DNA from: an uncultured Arachnia sp. | Lineage (GTDB): Bacteria > Actinomycetota > Actinomycetes > Propionibacteriales > Propionibacteriaceae | Direction: 5' to 3' | Length of the DNA: 64,000 bases | Assembly: GCA_947493995.1 (NCBI GenBank) | Contig: CANLTJ010000005.1 | Span: 151,474-215,473 of the forward strand | Shown: one piece after another, positions 53,218-62,902 of the stretch | How the letters are laid out: each line of letters begins with the position of its first letter | How positions within the stretch are numbered: the first letter of the stretch is position 1 | Notes under the pieces: generated by a model | Database searches by the model: none | Told to the model about the DNA's origin: nothing | The model's input: the letters and a program-made list of their open reading frames with translations, nothing else | Translations under genes and position numbers: made by a program

Positions 53218-53271
53218 GCCTTCCATCATGCCAGCGCCGCTGCTCTCAGCGTCCTCACAGGATGCCGCAAC

Positions 53272-53277
53272 TAGTCT
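53272..53277 (+). promoter_or_regulatory. -10 box of a leaderless promoter (LolA-like gene)
   Basis: TAGTCT, 6 nt, ATG 53284. It would drive the LolA-like protein and the downstream ABC exporter. Confidence 0.5.
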
Positions 53278-53283
53278 GACGCC

Positions 53284-54498
53284 ATGACATCAACCCCGAA
53301 CGAACATCGTTCCTTCATCCGATCCCCATGGGTGGCCCCCATCGCGGTCGTCGGCGCCGTCGCTCTGTCCATCAGCGCGCAGCCCCTGCTGGCATCCGGC
53401 GAATCGAACGATCTCCCAGACATCACGGCCGAAGAGTTGATCTCTGAAGTCCTCGACGCCGAACCCCAGGCCATGTCCGGCACCGTCGTGCACACCGCGC
53501 GCCTGGGTCTACCCGACATGCTCTTCACCGAGGCCACCGGCGCCGACCCCATCTCCTTGCTGGGCGGCAGCTCTACCATCCGTCTCTGGACCGACGGCGA
53601 AGAGCGCTCCCGCGTGGCGCTGCTGGGCACGATGTCTGAGTACTCCGTCGTGGCCGACGGGCCCGAGATGTGGACCTACTCCAGCGCCGAGGATGAGGCT
53701 GTCCGCTACTCCGTCAGCGACGCAGACCTCGCCGAGCTGGAGTCGATGAGCGAGGAGGCCCGCGCCGAGATGCTGGAGCGCAAGGCCGAACTGCCGACGC
53801 CGCAGGAGGCCGCCGAGGAGGCGCTGTCCAAGGTGAGCGAGTTCTCCACCGTCGAGATCGACGCCCAGAGCACCATCGCTGGCCGCGACGTCTACCAGGT
53901 CATCGTGACCCCCACCTCCGACGAGACGCTCGTGGAGCGCGTTGCCCTCGCGATCGACGGGGAGACCATGATTCCGCTGCGCGTACAGACTTGGAGCACC
54001 CAGGACCCGAGCGCACCGGCGGTCGAGGTCTCGTTCACCGATGTCGATTTCGGGATGCCGAGCGAGTCCGTCTTCGACTTCTCCGTGCCCGCTAGCGCCA
54101 CTCAGAGCGACGTCGTCATCCCCCTTCCCGAGCGCGACGGCACCGACAAAACCACCCGCGAGAAGCATGAGATGCCCATCGTGATCGGCGAGGGTTGGGA
54201 GAGCGTGGTCGAGTTCGAGGACATGGACTTTGCTGCCCTGGTCTCCGAGGATCCAGCCTCCGTGACCGACGCCGGGGGTCGCATCGTCGGCTCCGAGGAG
54301 GCCCAGAAAATGGTGGAGGAGTTCATGCCCGAATCCGACAGCATGACACTCGAGACGGATGAACTGTTCAATCAGCTCACCACCGAGGTTCCCGAGGGCC
54401 GGCTGTTCAGCACAACGTTGCTCAACGTCCTCATCACCGACGACGGGCGCGTCCTGGCGGGCGCCGTCTCCGCCGACGCCCTCCGCGCGTTGGCGTGA
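53284..54498 (+). CDS. LolA-like / DUF2092-type secreted or membrane-anchored protein
   Basis: A 404-residue protein. After a short polar start, a hydrophobic segment (WVAPIAVVGAVALSISAQPLLA) forms an uncleaved anchor or signal peptide, and the rest is extracellular. The beta-rich body has segments such as IRLWTDGEERSRVALLG and GRDVYQVIVTP, resembling the LolA/LppX-like fold (DUF2092) used to carry hydrophobic molecules. No Cys lipobox. Its stop overlaps the GTG of an ABC ATPase, making a three-gene operon; the two-component system sits divergently upstream and may control it. Confidence 0.75.
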   Translation: MTSTPNEHRSFIRSPWVAPIAVVGAVALSISAQPLLASGESNDLPDITAEELISEVLDAEPQAMSGTVVHTARLGLPDMLFTEATGADPISLLGGSSTIRLWTDGEERSRVALLGTMSEYSVVADGPEMWTYSSAEDEAVRYSVSDADLAELESMSEEARAEMLERKAELPTPQEAAEEALSKVSEFSTVEIDAQSTIAGRDVYQVIVTPTSDETLVERVALAIDGETMIPLRVQTWSTQDPSAPAVEVSFTDVDFGMPSESVFDFSVPASATQSDVVIPLPERDGTDKTTREKHEMPIVIGEGWESVVEFEDMDFAALVSEDPASVTDAGGRIVGSEEAQKMVEEFMPESDSMTLETDELFNQLTTEVPEGRLFSTTLLNVLITDDGRVLAGAVSADALRALA

Positions 54499-55436
54499 GT
54501 GCCCCTGCAATCCGCACTGAGGGACTGACGAAGCGATTCCGTTCCGGCCAAGTGGCCGTGGACGGGATCGACCTCGCGGTCCCTCAGGGCGCCGTTTACG
54601 GCTTCCTCGGACCCAACGGCTCCGGAAAGACCACCACCATCCGGATGCTGCTCGGTCTGGCGCGCCCCACCGAAGGCCGGGCGTGGCTGCTCGACCAGCG
54701 CATGCCGGACAACGGCGCGGACGTGCTCCCCCACGTCGGGGCACTGGTGGAGGGCCCGGCCTTCCACCCCTACCTCAGCGGCCGTGCCAATCTGGTGCGG
54801 CTCGACGCATGCGACGTCACCGCTGATCCCACCACCTCGAAGGTCCGCATTGACACTGCCTTGGATCGCGTCGGGCTCTCCGCCGCCGCTGGCAAGCTCT
54901 TTCGGCAGTACTCCCTCGGCATGAAACAGCGGCTCGGCCTCGCCCTTGCCCTACTCCGTCCCCGGAAACTCCTCGTGCTCGATGAACCCACCAACGGTCT
55001 TGACCCGCAGGGCACCCGCGAGGTGCGCAATCTCATCCGGGAACTCTCCGACGACGGCACCACCATCCTCGTCTCGTCGCATCTGCTGTCCGAGATCGAT
55101 CAGGTTTGCACCCACATCGGGATCATGGGGCAGGGCAAATTGCTCGCGCAGGCGAAGCGCAGCGAACTGGAGAACGACGACGACGCTCGCGTGGTGGTCT
55201 CGGCGCCACCTTCGCAGGCAAGCAGTACCGTCACGGTCCTCGAATCGCTGGGCCTCACCGACGTGAAAACTGATGATCGCGAAGTGCATGCGCACCTCGG
55301 GGACGTGCCGCCTGCACGCGTGTCAGCAGCCCTGGTGCACGCAGGCGTTGACCTGGAGGAGATGACCGTGCGCCGTCGCAGTCTGGAACAACTGTTTGTG
55401 GAACTCACCGGGGAGGGCTTCGATGTCGCCAGCTAG
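54495..55436 (+). CDS. ABC-2-type exporter ATP-binding protein
   Basis: A 313-residue ATPase of the CcmA/DrrA type: Walker A GPNGSGKTTT, signature YSLGMKQRLG, Walker B LLVLDEPTNGLDP, H-loop LVSSHLLSEID. The C-terminal 85 residues (about 225-313) are the extension typical of drug and bacitracin exporters. GTG start overlaps the LolA-like gene stop (GTGA). It energises the following permease. The substrate is unknown. Confidence 0.94.
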   Translation: MSAPAIRTEGLTKRFRSGQVAVDGIDLAVPQGAVYGFLGPNGSGKTTTIRMLLGLARPTEGRAWLLDQRMPDNGADVLPHVGALVEGPAFHPYLSGRANLVRLDACDVTADPTTSKVRIDTALDRVGLSAAAGKLFRQYSLGMKQRLGLALALLRPRKLLVLDEPTNGLDPQGTREVRNLIRELSDDGTTILVSSHLLSEIDQVCTHIGIMGQGKLLAQAKRSELENDDDARVVVSAPPSQASSTVTVLESLGLTDVKTDDREVHAHLGDVPPARVSAALVHAGVDLEEMTVRRRSLEQLFVELTGEGFDVAS

Positions 55437-56277
55437 AAATGGCGCGCAACCCCGCAGCGGCTCCTTCGGACGACTCCTGCGCAGTGACATGCGGCTCCTC
55501 TTCCTGCGCAAGCGAACCATCGCCCTGTTGGTGGGGCTCGCGCTGGTTCCGCTGTTACTGGCGATCGTCCTCTTCGTCGCGCAGAGCTCCGGTCTCGACG
55601 GTCAGGGCCCTGGCTTCATCGGGCGCGTGACGGGCAACGGCCTTTTCCTGGTCATCGCATCCCTGTTCCTGTGCCTACCGTTCCTGCTTCCCCTCACCAT
55701 AGGGATCACGGCTGGCGATGCCATCGCCGGGGAGTCGCAGGCCGGCACGCTCCGATACCTCCTCACGCTGCCGGTTGCACGGGCCCGGTTGCTGGCCTCG
55801 AAATCCATCACCTCCCTGGCGTTCGCCGGGGCCGCCGTTTTCCTGATCGCGTTCGTGGCGCTCGCCGCAGGAGGCGCTTTCTTCGGGCTCACCGACATGA
55901 CGCTGCTCTCCGGCTCGACCGTCCCGCTGGGCGCAGGCATGGCCCGCATGCTCGGGGTGGCGGCATACGTGGCGCTGTCGTTGACCGGCCTTGTGGCCGT
56001 CGGTGTCTTCTTCTCGACGCTGACGGAGGTCCCCGTCGGGGCCATGGCCGCGACGACGGTGGTGGCGGTCGTGTCCTCGGTTCTGGACACCCTGCCCCAG
56101 CTCGCCGCGATCCATCCGTACCTGCTGACGCATCACTGGTTCGACTTCGCCGAGTTCCTCCGGATCCAGGTGGACTGGGGCGTCCTCGGCACGGGCATGC
56201 TCGTGCAGCTGGGTTGGGTGGCGATCTTTGGGTCCCTGGCTTGGGGACGTTTCGTCTCGGCCGACGTGACCTCCTGA
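55423..56277 (+). CDS. ABC-2-type transporter permease
   Basis: A 284-residue permease with six membrane segments, the first after a polar N-terminus (LLRSDMRLLFLRKRTIALL). The periplasmic loop is short. The segment GESQAGTLRYLLTLPVARARLL is the conserved ABC-2 cytosolic loop. The start at 55423 has Shine-Dalgarno GGGGAGGG and overlaps the ATPase gene by 14 bp. It converges with the Kef antiporter gene. Confidence 0.92.
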   Translation: MSPARNGAQPRSGSFGRLLRSDMRLLFLRKRTIALLVGLALVPLLLAIVLFVAQSSGLDGQGPGFIGRVTGNGLFLVIASLFLCLPFLLPLTIGITAGDAIAGESQAGTLRYLLTLPVARARLLASKSITSLAFAGAAVFLIAFVALAAGGAFFGLTDMTLLSGSTVPLGAGMARMLGVAAYVALSLTGLVAVGVFFSTLTEVPVGAMAATTVVAVVSSVLDTLPQLAAIHPYLLTHHWFDFAEFLRIQVDWGVLGTGMLVQLGWVAIFGSLAWGRFVSADVTS

Positions 56278-56297
56278 CCCGCATCTGAGGGCATTTT

Positions 56298-56376
56298 CGC
56301 CCGCCTTGTCCGTTGACGCCCGTCGTATTGCTCGATGCCCTTCCTACAGGGCGGGCTTCGAGAGACAAGGCGGGCG
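56298..56376. repeat. 79-bp element with 13-bp perfect inverted repeats
   Basis: Arms CGCCCGCCTTGTC (56298-56310) and GACAAGGCGGGCG (56364-56376), separated by 53 bp. The inside repeats related units (GACGCCCG, CCCTTC, GGGCGGGC). It lies between convergent stop codons and may be a bidirectional terminator or a small repeat element. Confidence 0.7.
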
Positions 56377-56404
56377 TCGGCATTGTGGGCGGGCGTCGAC
56401 TCGA

Positions 56405-57985
56405 TCAACGGCTCTGATCGCGCCGGGCCTCCACGCTCTGGTCCGCGAGATCACGACCGGCACCGCCATACATGTGGACGACGACGTCAATGTCCCAATC
56501 ATGGAGTTCCTCGACGTCGCTCTGATACAGGGCAACCGCGGCCACCGTGCCGGTGAACTCCCGTTCGCGAATGGCCCTGAGGGCATCGGTGTTGGCGTGT
56601 TGCGAGGGCATCGTGAGGACGATGATCTCGATTCCGTGGTTCTCCGCCACTCGGTCCCAGAAATCCGTGTCGGTGGCATCCCCCTCCACCACGTTGAAAC
56701 CGTCCCGACGAAGCGCCACCACCCGCTGCGGATTGTGTTCCACACCCAGCGCGCACATGCCGTACTCGCCGGTCAACTGCGCGTAGGTGGCCGTTCCCAC
56801 CCGGCCCATCCCCAGCACGAGCGCCTCAACATTGTTGATGGGGATGGGACGGTCACGCGGATGCAGCTTCTCCGGTGGTCGCGATGCGAACCTGTTGGCG
56901 ATCCGCGAGAGCGAGGACGTGTTGCGGGGATTGACCACCGCGGAAACGACAAAACTCGCCGCGACGGCGATCGCAATCGTGACCAACCAGTGCGCGGGCA
57001 ACCACCCCTGCTCCACCCCCATGGCCGCCACGATGAGCCCGAACTCGGAATAGTTGCTCAACAGCAGCCCGGCCAGCAGCCCGGTGCGATGCCTCATTCC
57101 CTGCAGCCACAGCAGCGCCCAGTAACCTGCTCCCTGGATAGGCAGCAACAGGAGCAGAAGCAGCCCCACCACGACGTTGCGCGTATCCGGCAGTCCCGTG
57201 AAACCGATGCTGACGAAGAAGCCGATCAACAGCAGTTCCTTCATCATGAACAGGCTGCGCGACAACTGATTGGCGCCGGGGTAGGACGCGAGCACCATTC
57301 CCATGACGAGCGCCCCCAGACTTCCGTGCAACCCCAGGTACTCGAAGAGGGCGTATCCGGGAACGAAAGCCATCAGTATCCCGAACAGTGCCTGCATCTC
57401 GGCTCGGCCGAACCGGTCGAACCGCTGGAAGATCCACCACAGCAGGGGCACGATCACGACGAGGCCGAGCGCCCACGGGTTGGGAGGTGTGCCGCGCGAG
57501 ACGGAGATGAACACCACCGCTGCGAGGTCCTGCACGATGAGCACCCCGATGGCGATGCGACCGTAGAGCGTGAGCTCGTCGCCGCGGTCCTGCAGGATCT
57601 TGATGACGAACACGGTGCTCGAGAACGACAGGGCGAAGGCGAGGACACCGATCACGGGAATGCTGCTCACAGTCAGCACACCGAGCCACGCCAGAACCCC
57701 TAGAAACGCGGATCCGACGATGACGGAGCCCGCCATGTGGGCTGTGGCGGTGAGCCAGACTTCTTTTCCCAGCAGCGACTTCACGTTCAGCTTGAGACCG
57801 ATGGCAAACAGCATCAGCGTCACGCCGAGGTCGGAGATGACGTCCAGACCGTTGATCTCGGGCACACCCATGCCGTTCAGGAAGAATCCCGCCGCCAGGA
57901 ACCCCACAAGGGGTGGTAGCCGCGCTGCCAGGGCCAGCAATCCGGCTGCGAAGACCACGAGGAGGTATATCAGTACGGTCGTCAT
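56405..57985 (-). CDS. Kef-type (CPA2) cation/proton antiporter with TrkA-N domain
   Basis: A 526-residue protein. Residues 1 to about 370 contain about 12 membrane helices of the CPA2/Na-H exchanger type, with ISDLGVTLMLFAIGLKL and FSSTVFVIKIL. The C-terminal Rossmann TrkA-N/RCK domain starts at VLGMGRVGTATYAQL and would sense NAD(H). The role is probably potassium or sodium efflux for pH control. The start at 57985 has a strong GGGAGGGGGAGG signal. It is divergent from the mrp operon. Confidence 0.92.
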   Translation of the reverse strand: MTTVLIYLLVVFAAGLLALAARLPPLVGFLAAGFFLNGMGVPEINGLDVISDLGVTLMLFAIGLKLNVKSLLGKEVWLTATAHMAGSVIVGSAFLGVLAWLGVLTVSSIPVIGVLAFALSFSSTVFVIKILQDRGDELTLYGRIAIGVLIVQDLAAVVFISVSRGTPPNPWALGLVVIVPLLWWIFQRFDRFGRAEMQALFGILMAFVPGYALFEYLGLHGSLGALVMGMVLASYPGANQLSRSLFMMKELLLIGFFVSIGFTGLPDTRNVVVGLLLLLLLPIQGAGYWALLWLQGMRHRTGLLAGLLLSNYSEFGLIVAAMGVEQGWLPAHWLVTIAIAVAASFVVSAVVNPRNTSSLSRIANRFASRPPEKLHPRDRPIPINNVEALVLGMGRVGTATYAQLTGEYGMCALGVEHNPQRVVALRRDGFNVVEGDATDTDFWDRVAENHGIEIIVLTMPSQHANTDALRAIREREFTGTVAAVALYQSDVEELHDWDIDVVVHMYGGAGRDLADQSVEARRDQSR

Positions 57986-58101
57986 ACCTCCCCCTCCCGG
58001 CGCAGCCCATTGACTGCATGGTGCCACGCCTGCTCCCGCGGCGGGGGCCAACCGCTGATGCGGACGATCCATGCCGCGACACCCGGTATTGTCGGAGCGT
58101 C

Positions 58102-61059
58102 ATGATCCTTCCCCTCTCCCTGGCCGTTCTGGTGGTCGCGCTCGCGCTGACGCCGACGTTGACCCGTCTGTTCGGCCGCAACACGGGGTGGTTTCTGGCG
58201 GCTGTGTACACGGCGGTTGCCGCACTGCTGGCGCCTGTGGCCATGGACGTGTGGAACGGGCTTCGCCCCTCGTTCGCTGTTCAGTGGATTCCGGGTCTCG
58301 ACGTCGAGTTCGCTCTCGCGGCTGACGGCCTGGGAATCATCTTCGCCATGCTGGCCCTTCTGATCGGGGCTGTGGTCCTGGCATACTCCGCCCGCTATCT
58401 GGCCCCCGGGCGACAATTGAGTTTCTACCTGGTCATGGTGATGTTCACCCTCGCCATGACCGGGCTGGTGTTCGCGGCAGATCTGGTGCTGCTGTTCATC
58501 TGCTGGGAGCTGACATCGCTGGCCTCGTTCCTCCTCATCGCGAGGTCAGGACACTCCGGGCAGGCTGCCTCCATGCGGACGCTGTTCGTCACCTTCTTGG
58601 GGGGTGTCTTCCTGCTGCTGGCCGTCGCGCTCATGTGGACGCGGACCGGCACCACTTCCGTGGCCGAGGTGTTCGCGCACGACGTGTGGCTCTCGGACCC
58701 GCTGTTCACGGCCCTCGTCGCCGTCCTGGTGGCGCTGGCCGGCATGACCAAGGCCGCCCAGTTCCCCTTCCACGTCTGGTTGCCTGACGCCATGGCGGCG
58801 ATCACACCGGTGAGCGCATACCTGCACGCCGCCGCGGTGGTCAAGGCGGGCATCTTCCTGCTCATGCGGTTCAGCCCCCTGTTCCACGAGGTCCCCGCAT
58901 GGCAGATCCTTCTCCTGTCTGCGGGGGTGACCACCACATTCGTGGGCGGCTGGTTCGCCATGCAGGCCACCGACCTGAAACGACTGATGGCGTATTCCAC
59001 CGTCAGCCAGCTCGGACTGATCGTGATCGCGATCGGCGTCGGAACACCCCTGGCCATTGCCGCCGCCGTGATCCACACCATCACCCACGCCCTGTTCAAG
59101 TCGGGCCTGTTCATGATGGTGGGTGTCATTGACCACGCCACCCACACCCGCGATCTCCGACGCCTGCCCACCCGGCTCTTCGCCAGGATGCCCGTCACAT
59201 TCGCCGTCACCGCCCTGGGGACGGCCTCGATGGCGGGCCTCCCGCCGCTGTTGGGTTTCATCTCCAAGGAAGCACTGCTCGCCGCCACCCTCGACATCCC
59301 GGGAGCACCCGCATGGTCCTGGGCGGTCTTCCTGCTGACGGCCGCCAGCGCCGTCCTGACGATCGCGTATTCCATCCGCATCGTCTTCGGGGCCTTCGTG
59401 GACGGACCGGATCAGGACAGGGAGGTGGAACGCACCGACCCATGGCTGCTGGGCTTCGCCGCCCTGCCCATCCTCGCGACGGCGCTGCTGGTCCCCGTCG
59501 TCGGACTCTTTGACGTCCCGGTCACCAGTGCTGTGTCAGCGGCCGCCGGCAACGTGGACGCGGCCGCGGAGTTTTATCTGTGGCACGGTGTAACCCCCGA
59601 GCTGCTCGCCACCACCGCCGTCATAGCCCTCGGGGTCGTGATCGCTTTCCGGCGCCGGAGGTTCTTCGCCCGCGTCACCGCCCGGGACTTCCCCTTCGAC
59701 GGGGCCACGGTCATCGCCCATCTGATCCGCGGGCTGCAGAGGGCGGGCCAGTGGTTCGCTCGCCTGACCGGCGCGGACGACGCAGCCCGCCACGTCCTAC
59801 CTGTCCTCGGCGGCCTCGCGGCGCTGGGAATCTTCGGCACATTGGCCGTTTCGACGACCGGCCTCCCGCCGCAACGCGACAATCTGTCCCGCCCCATTGA
59901 CTTCGTCCTCCTCGTCCTCCTCACGACGGCGGTGTTCGGTCTCTGCATCGCACGGAACCGGTTGGCCGCAGTCATCGCGCTGACCTCGATCGGCATCCTC
60001 GCAACGGTGCAGATTCTTGCGCTGGGCGCCCCCGACGTCGCCCTGACCCAACTCCTGGTGGAATCGCTGTCACTCATCGTCATCATGCTGGTGCTGCAGA
60101 GATTGCCGGTCCGTTTCCCGGTGCGCACGAGACGCAATGACATCCTGACCTTCGGGGTGGCAGTCCTTGTGGGAGCGGCCGTGGCCGGCCTCACATGGGC
60201 ACTGAACGCCCGCCGCAACCGTTCTGCCCTGGCTGAGTACTTCCTCGAGTACACCCAGGAACTCTCCGGCGGGTTCAACGTGGTCAACGTCATCCTGGTC
60301 GAGTTCCGGGCACTGGACACGATGGGCGAACTCACGGTGCTGGGCATGGCCGGGGTGGCCATCGTCGCCATCTTCTCCACTGTGCGTGACAAATACCTGG
60401 ACCCCTCTCCCGACCACCGGACCGGGCCCAGCCCTGACGAACTCAACCTCAATCGTGATCCCTCCAGCGCCGCCCACCGGGCCATCACGGTGGCGTGGAC
60501 CAACACCGTCCCGCTGCACCTGATGGTTCGCGTCCTGAACCCCGTCCTGATACTGATCTCAGTGGTCCTGTTCTGGCGCGGGCACAACTCACCGGGCGGA
60601 GGTTTCAACGCAGCGTTGGTGGCCGCGACGATCGTCGGATTGATCTACCTGTCCACGTCCTACGATCGTGCCGTCGGCCCACCACGCCTACCCCTGTGGC
60701 TGATCAGCGGTGGCATCCTGGCTGCCATCCTCACCGGCCTGGCGAACCTGGTCTTCGAGGGCTCATTCCTGCAGCCCTCCCACCTCTACATCGGAGAACT
60801 TCACCTCACCTCGTCGCTGCTCTTCGACGCGGGTGTCTATTCCGCCGTGCTCGGCCTCATCATCATCTCCTTCAACCTGCTCGGCTCCACGCAGGAGACC
60901 AACCGCGGCGAGGGTACCCGTGAGCGGGTCGACGAGTCGGCTGAGGGCGAGCTTCCCGGCCCCCTCAACACCGTCCGTGGTGAGCGTCCGGGTCGTGTAG
61001 CCGTGGGATCCACGTTCCTGAACGATGACGAGGCCCCACGCGAGAGGAGACGGTCATGA
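58102..61059 (+). CDS. mnhA: Mrp-type Na+/H+ antiporter subunit A fused to subunit B
   Basis: A 985-residue membrane protein. The N-terminal 530 residues are the NuoL-like proton channel (LLFICWELTSLASFLLI, AAQFPFHVWLPDAMAAITPVSAYLHAA-type segment, MKAGIFLLMRF). A hydrophobic MnhA C-terminal region follows, and the last 150 residues (NPVLILISVVLFWRGHNSPGGGFNAA) are an MnhB domain. Separate B subunits are common elsewhere; here no mnhB gene follows, so the fusion replaces it. The start at ATG 58102 follows CGGAGCG. It is the first gene of the mnhA(B)-C-D-E-F-G operon. Confidence 0.95.
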   Translation: MILPLSLAVLVVALALTPTLTRLFGRNTGWFLAAVYTAVAALLAPVAMDVWNGLRPSFAVQWIPGLDVEFALAADGLGIIFAMLALLIGAVVLAYSARYLAPGRQLSFYLVMVMFTLAMTGLVFAADLVLLFICWELTSLASFLLIARSGHSGQAASMRTLFVTFLGGVFLLLAVALMWTRTGTTSVAEVFAHDVWLSDPLFTALVAVLVALAGMTKAAQFPFHVWLPDAMAAITPVSAYLHAAAVVKAGIFLLMRFSPLFHEVPAWQILLLSAGVTTTFVGGWFAMQATDLKRLMAYSTVSQLGLIVIAIGVGTPLAIAAAVIHTITHALFKSGLFMMVGVIDHATHTRDLRRLPTRLFARMPVTFAVTALGTASMAGLPPLLGFISKEALLAATLDIPGAPAWSWAVFLLTAASAVLTIAYSIRIVFGAFVDGPDQDREVERTDPWLLGFAALPILATALLVPVVGLFDVPVTSAVSAAAGNVDAAAEFYLWHGVTPELLATTAVIALGVVIAFRRRRFFARVTARDFPFDGATVIAHLIRGLQRAGQWFARLTGADDAARHVLPVLGGLAALGIFGTLAVSTTGLPPQRDNLSRPIDFVLLVLLTTAVFGLCIARNRLAAVIALTSIGILATVQILALGAPDVALTQLLVESLSLIVIMLVLQRLPVRFPVRTRRNDILTFGVAVLVGAAVAGLTWALNARRNRSALAEYFLEYTQELSGGFNVVNVILVEFRALDTMGELTVLGMAGVAIVAIFSTVRDKYLDPSPDHRTGPSPDELNLNRDPSSAAHRAITVAWTNTVPLHLMVRVLNPVLILISVVLFWRGHNSPGGGFNAALVAATIVGLIYLSTSYDRAVGPPRLPLWLISGGILAAILTGLANLVFEGSFLQPSHLYIGELHLTSSLLFDAGVYSAVLGLIIISFNLLGSTQETNRGEGTRERVDESAEGELPGPLNTVRGERPGRVAVGSTFLNDDEAPRERRRS

Positions 61060-61388
61060 TCCTGATCGGCACCATCTTCGTCCTCACCACCGGTGGGGTG
61101 TACCTCCTGCTGCAACGCAGCATGGTGCGGGCAATCTTCGGTATCGGACTGATCAGCCACGCTGCAAACTTCGTCCTCCTGACCGCCGGGGTCCCCGGGT
61201 GGCGTGAGGAACCGTTGACGGACATCACCGCCACCGCCGCCGCGGCGGACCCGCTCCCGCAGGCGTTCGTCCTCACCGCCATCGTGATCACGCTGGCCGC
61301 CACCATCCTCATGCTTGCACTGGCCAGCATCGGTCACAACGACGACATGTTCCGGCATCCTGAAACGGGAGAGAGCCACGAAGCATGA
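61056..61388 (+). CDS. mnhC: Na+/H+ antiporter subunit C
   Basis: A 110-residue NuoK-like subunit with three membrane helices. The segment RSMVRAIFGIGLISHAANF and the AFVLTAIVITLAATILML stretch, with the acidic residue position of NuoK replaced by Thr/Ala in this family, are typical. The ATG overlaps the mnhA stop (ATGA). Confidence 0.94.
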   Translation: MILIGTIFVLTTGGVYLLLQRSMVRAIFGIGLISHAANFVLLTAGVPGWREEPLTDITATAAAADPLPQAFVLTAIVITLAATILMLALASIGHNDDMFRHPETGESHEA

Positions 61389-62902
61389 ACCCCGCACTTC
61401 TCCCACTCCTGGTGGCCGTCCCTCTGGTGCTGGCTGCCGTCACCCTGCTGTGGCGTGCAGTTCCCGTGCAGCGCAGCGTCCTTTTCCTGTCCCCCGCCTT
61501 CAGTCTGGCCATCGGCATCTGGCTTCTCCTGACCCACACCCAGGAACCGGTGATAGCGCACGCCGTTGGATCCTTCCTGCCGGGCATCGCCATCGTCTTC
61601 GTCTCCGATTCGCTGTCTGCGCTGCTGCTGGTTGTCACCTCGGCCATCACCCTCGTGGCATCCGCCTTCCTCGTGGCCACCGGCGAGGACCGCTACAGGT
61701 TCATGGTTCCCCTCGTGGTCATGCTGGGCGCGGGCGTCAACGGCATCCTCTCGACGGGAGATTTGTTCAACCTCTTCGTCTTCGTCGAGGTCATGTTGAT
61801 GCCCAGCTACGCTCTCATCGCAGTGACCGGTACGTGGCGCCGTCTCGGTATCGGGCGGATGTTCATCATCGTCAACATTGTCGCCTCCACCGTCCTCGTG
61901 ATCGGAGTCGGCTTCGTCTACGGGGTCACGGGCACCGTCAACCTGGCGATGCTGCGTGGGGTGGGCGCCGAGAACCCTCAGGCCGCACTGGCCGTGGGCG
62001 TCGTGCTCCTCGCACTACTCGTCAAGGGTGGTGTGGTTCCTGCCCACGGGTGGCTGGTGCGTGGGTATCCCGGCACCTCTGCGGGAATCATGGGGCTCTT
62101 CTCTGCACTCCACACGAAGATGGGCCTCTACGCCGTCTACCGCGTCTATGCAACAGTCTTCGACGGCGCGGCCCCCTACGGCCCGGTGCTTCTGGTGATC
62201 GTGGTGCTCACCGTGATCCTCGGAGCGCTCGGTACCTTCGCCGAGAAATCGATGCGGGGAGCACTGGCTTTCCAGATGGTCACCGGCGTGGGACAGATAC
62301 TGATCGGACTGGTGGTGTTCACCCAGTTCTCCATCGCGGCGGGCCTGTTCTACATGGTGCATCACATGATCACGATGGGCGGACTGATCATGGCTGCCGG
62401 AGCCATCGAGGAGACCTACGGCAGCGGCCGCTTCGACCGGCTCAGTGGCCTGATGGGACGGGAACGAATCATCACGACAATGATGGCACTCGGGCTGTTG
62501 TCGCTGGTCGGTCTGCCACCCACCTCGGGACTGTGGGGAAAGGTGATGCTGCTCGGCAGCGCAGCCGAGGGCCCGGAGTGGCGCACGTGGTTGCTGCTGG
62601 GCGCCGTGGCCCTCGCATCCATCACCTCGCTGCTCGCGCTCCAACACTTCTGGCGAGAGGTGTTCTGGGGACCTCCCATCAGGGAGTACCTGCCCGATGA
62701 CCCCATCACCCACCGAGGCCGTCCGATTCGCATTACCGATGACCTGCACATACCAGCTCGTCTGGTGGCTCCCTCCGTCCTGATGATCGGCGGTTCCGTA
62801 GCGCTGTTCGTGTTTGCGGGGCAGGTCTGGCCCCTCTTTGAGCGGGCCGCATCAGCTCTGGTCCAACTGGACCCCTACGTCGCGGCGGTGTTCGCCGGAT
62901 GA
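61385..62902 (+). CDS. mnhD: Na+/H+ antiporter subunit D
   Basis: A 505-residue NuoN/M-like proton channel with about 14 helices. Family features include LFVFVEVMLMPSYALIAVTG and VKGGVVPAHGWLVRGYPGTSAG, with the conserved channel Lys. ATG overlaps the mnhC stop by 4 bp. Confidence 0.95.
   Translation: MNPALLPLLVAVPLVLAAVTLLWRAVPVQRSVLFLSPAFSLAIGIWLLLTHTQEPVIAHAVGSFLPGIAIVFVSDSLSALLLVVTSAITLVASAFLVATGEDRYRFMVPLVVMLGAGVNGILSTGDLFNLFVFVEVMLMPSYALIAVTGTWRRLGIGRMFIIVNIVASTVLVIGVGFVYGVTGTVNLAMLRGVGAENPQAALAVGVVLLALLVKGGVVPAHGWLVRGYPGTSAGIMGLFSALHTKMGLYAVYRVYATVFDGAAPYGPVLLVIVVLTVILGALGTFAEKSMRGALAFQMVTGVGQILIGLVVFTQFSIAAGLFYMVHHMITMGGLIMAAGAIEETYGSGRFDRLSGLMGRERIITTMMALGLLSLVGLPPTSGLWGKVMLLGSAAEGPEWRTWLLLGAVALASITSLLALQHFWREVFWGPPIREYLPDDPITHRGRPIRITDDLHIPARLVAPSVLMIGGSVALFVFAGQVWPLFERAASALVQLDPYVAAVFAG

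Noticed and set aside
53296..53312. A LexA-box-like CGAAC / GTTCC pair at the start of the LolA-like gene
   Set aside because: The spacing is three rather than four bases, one arm mismatches, and it lies inside the coding sequence.
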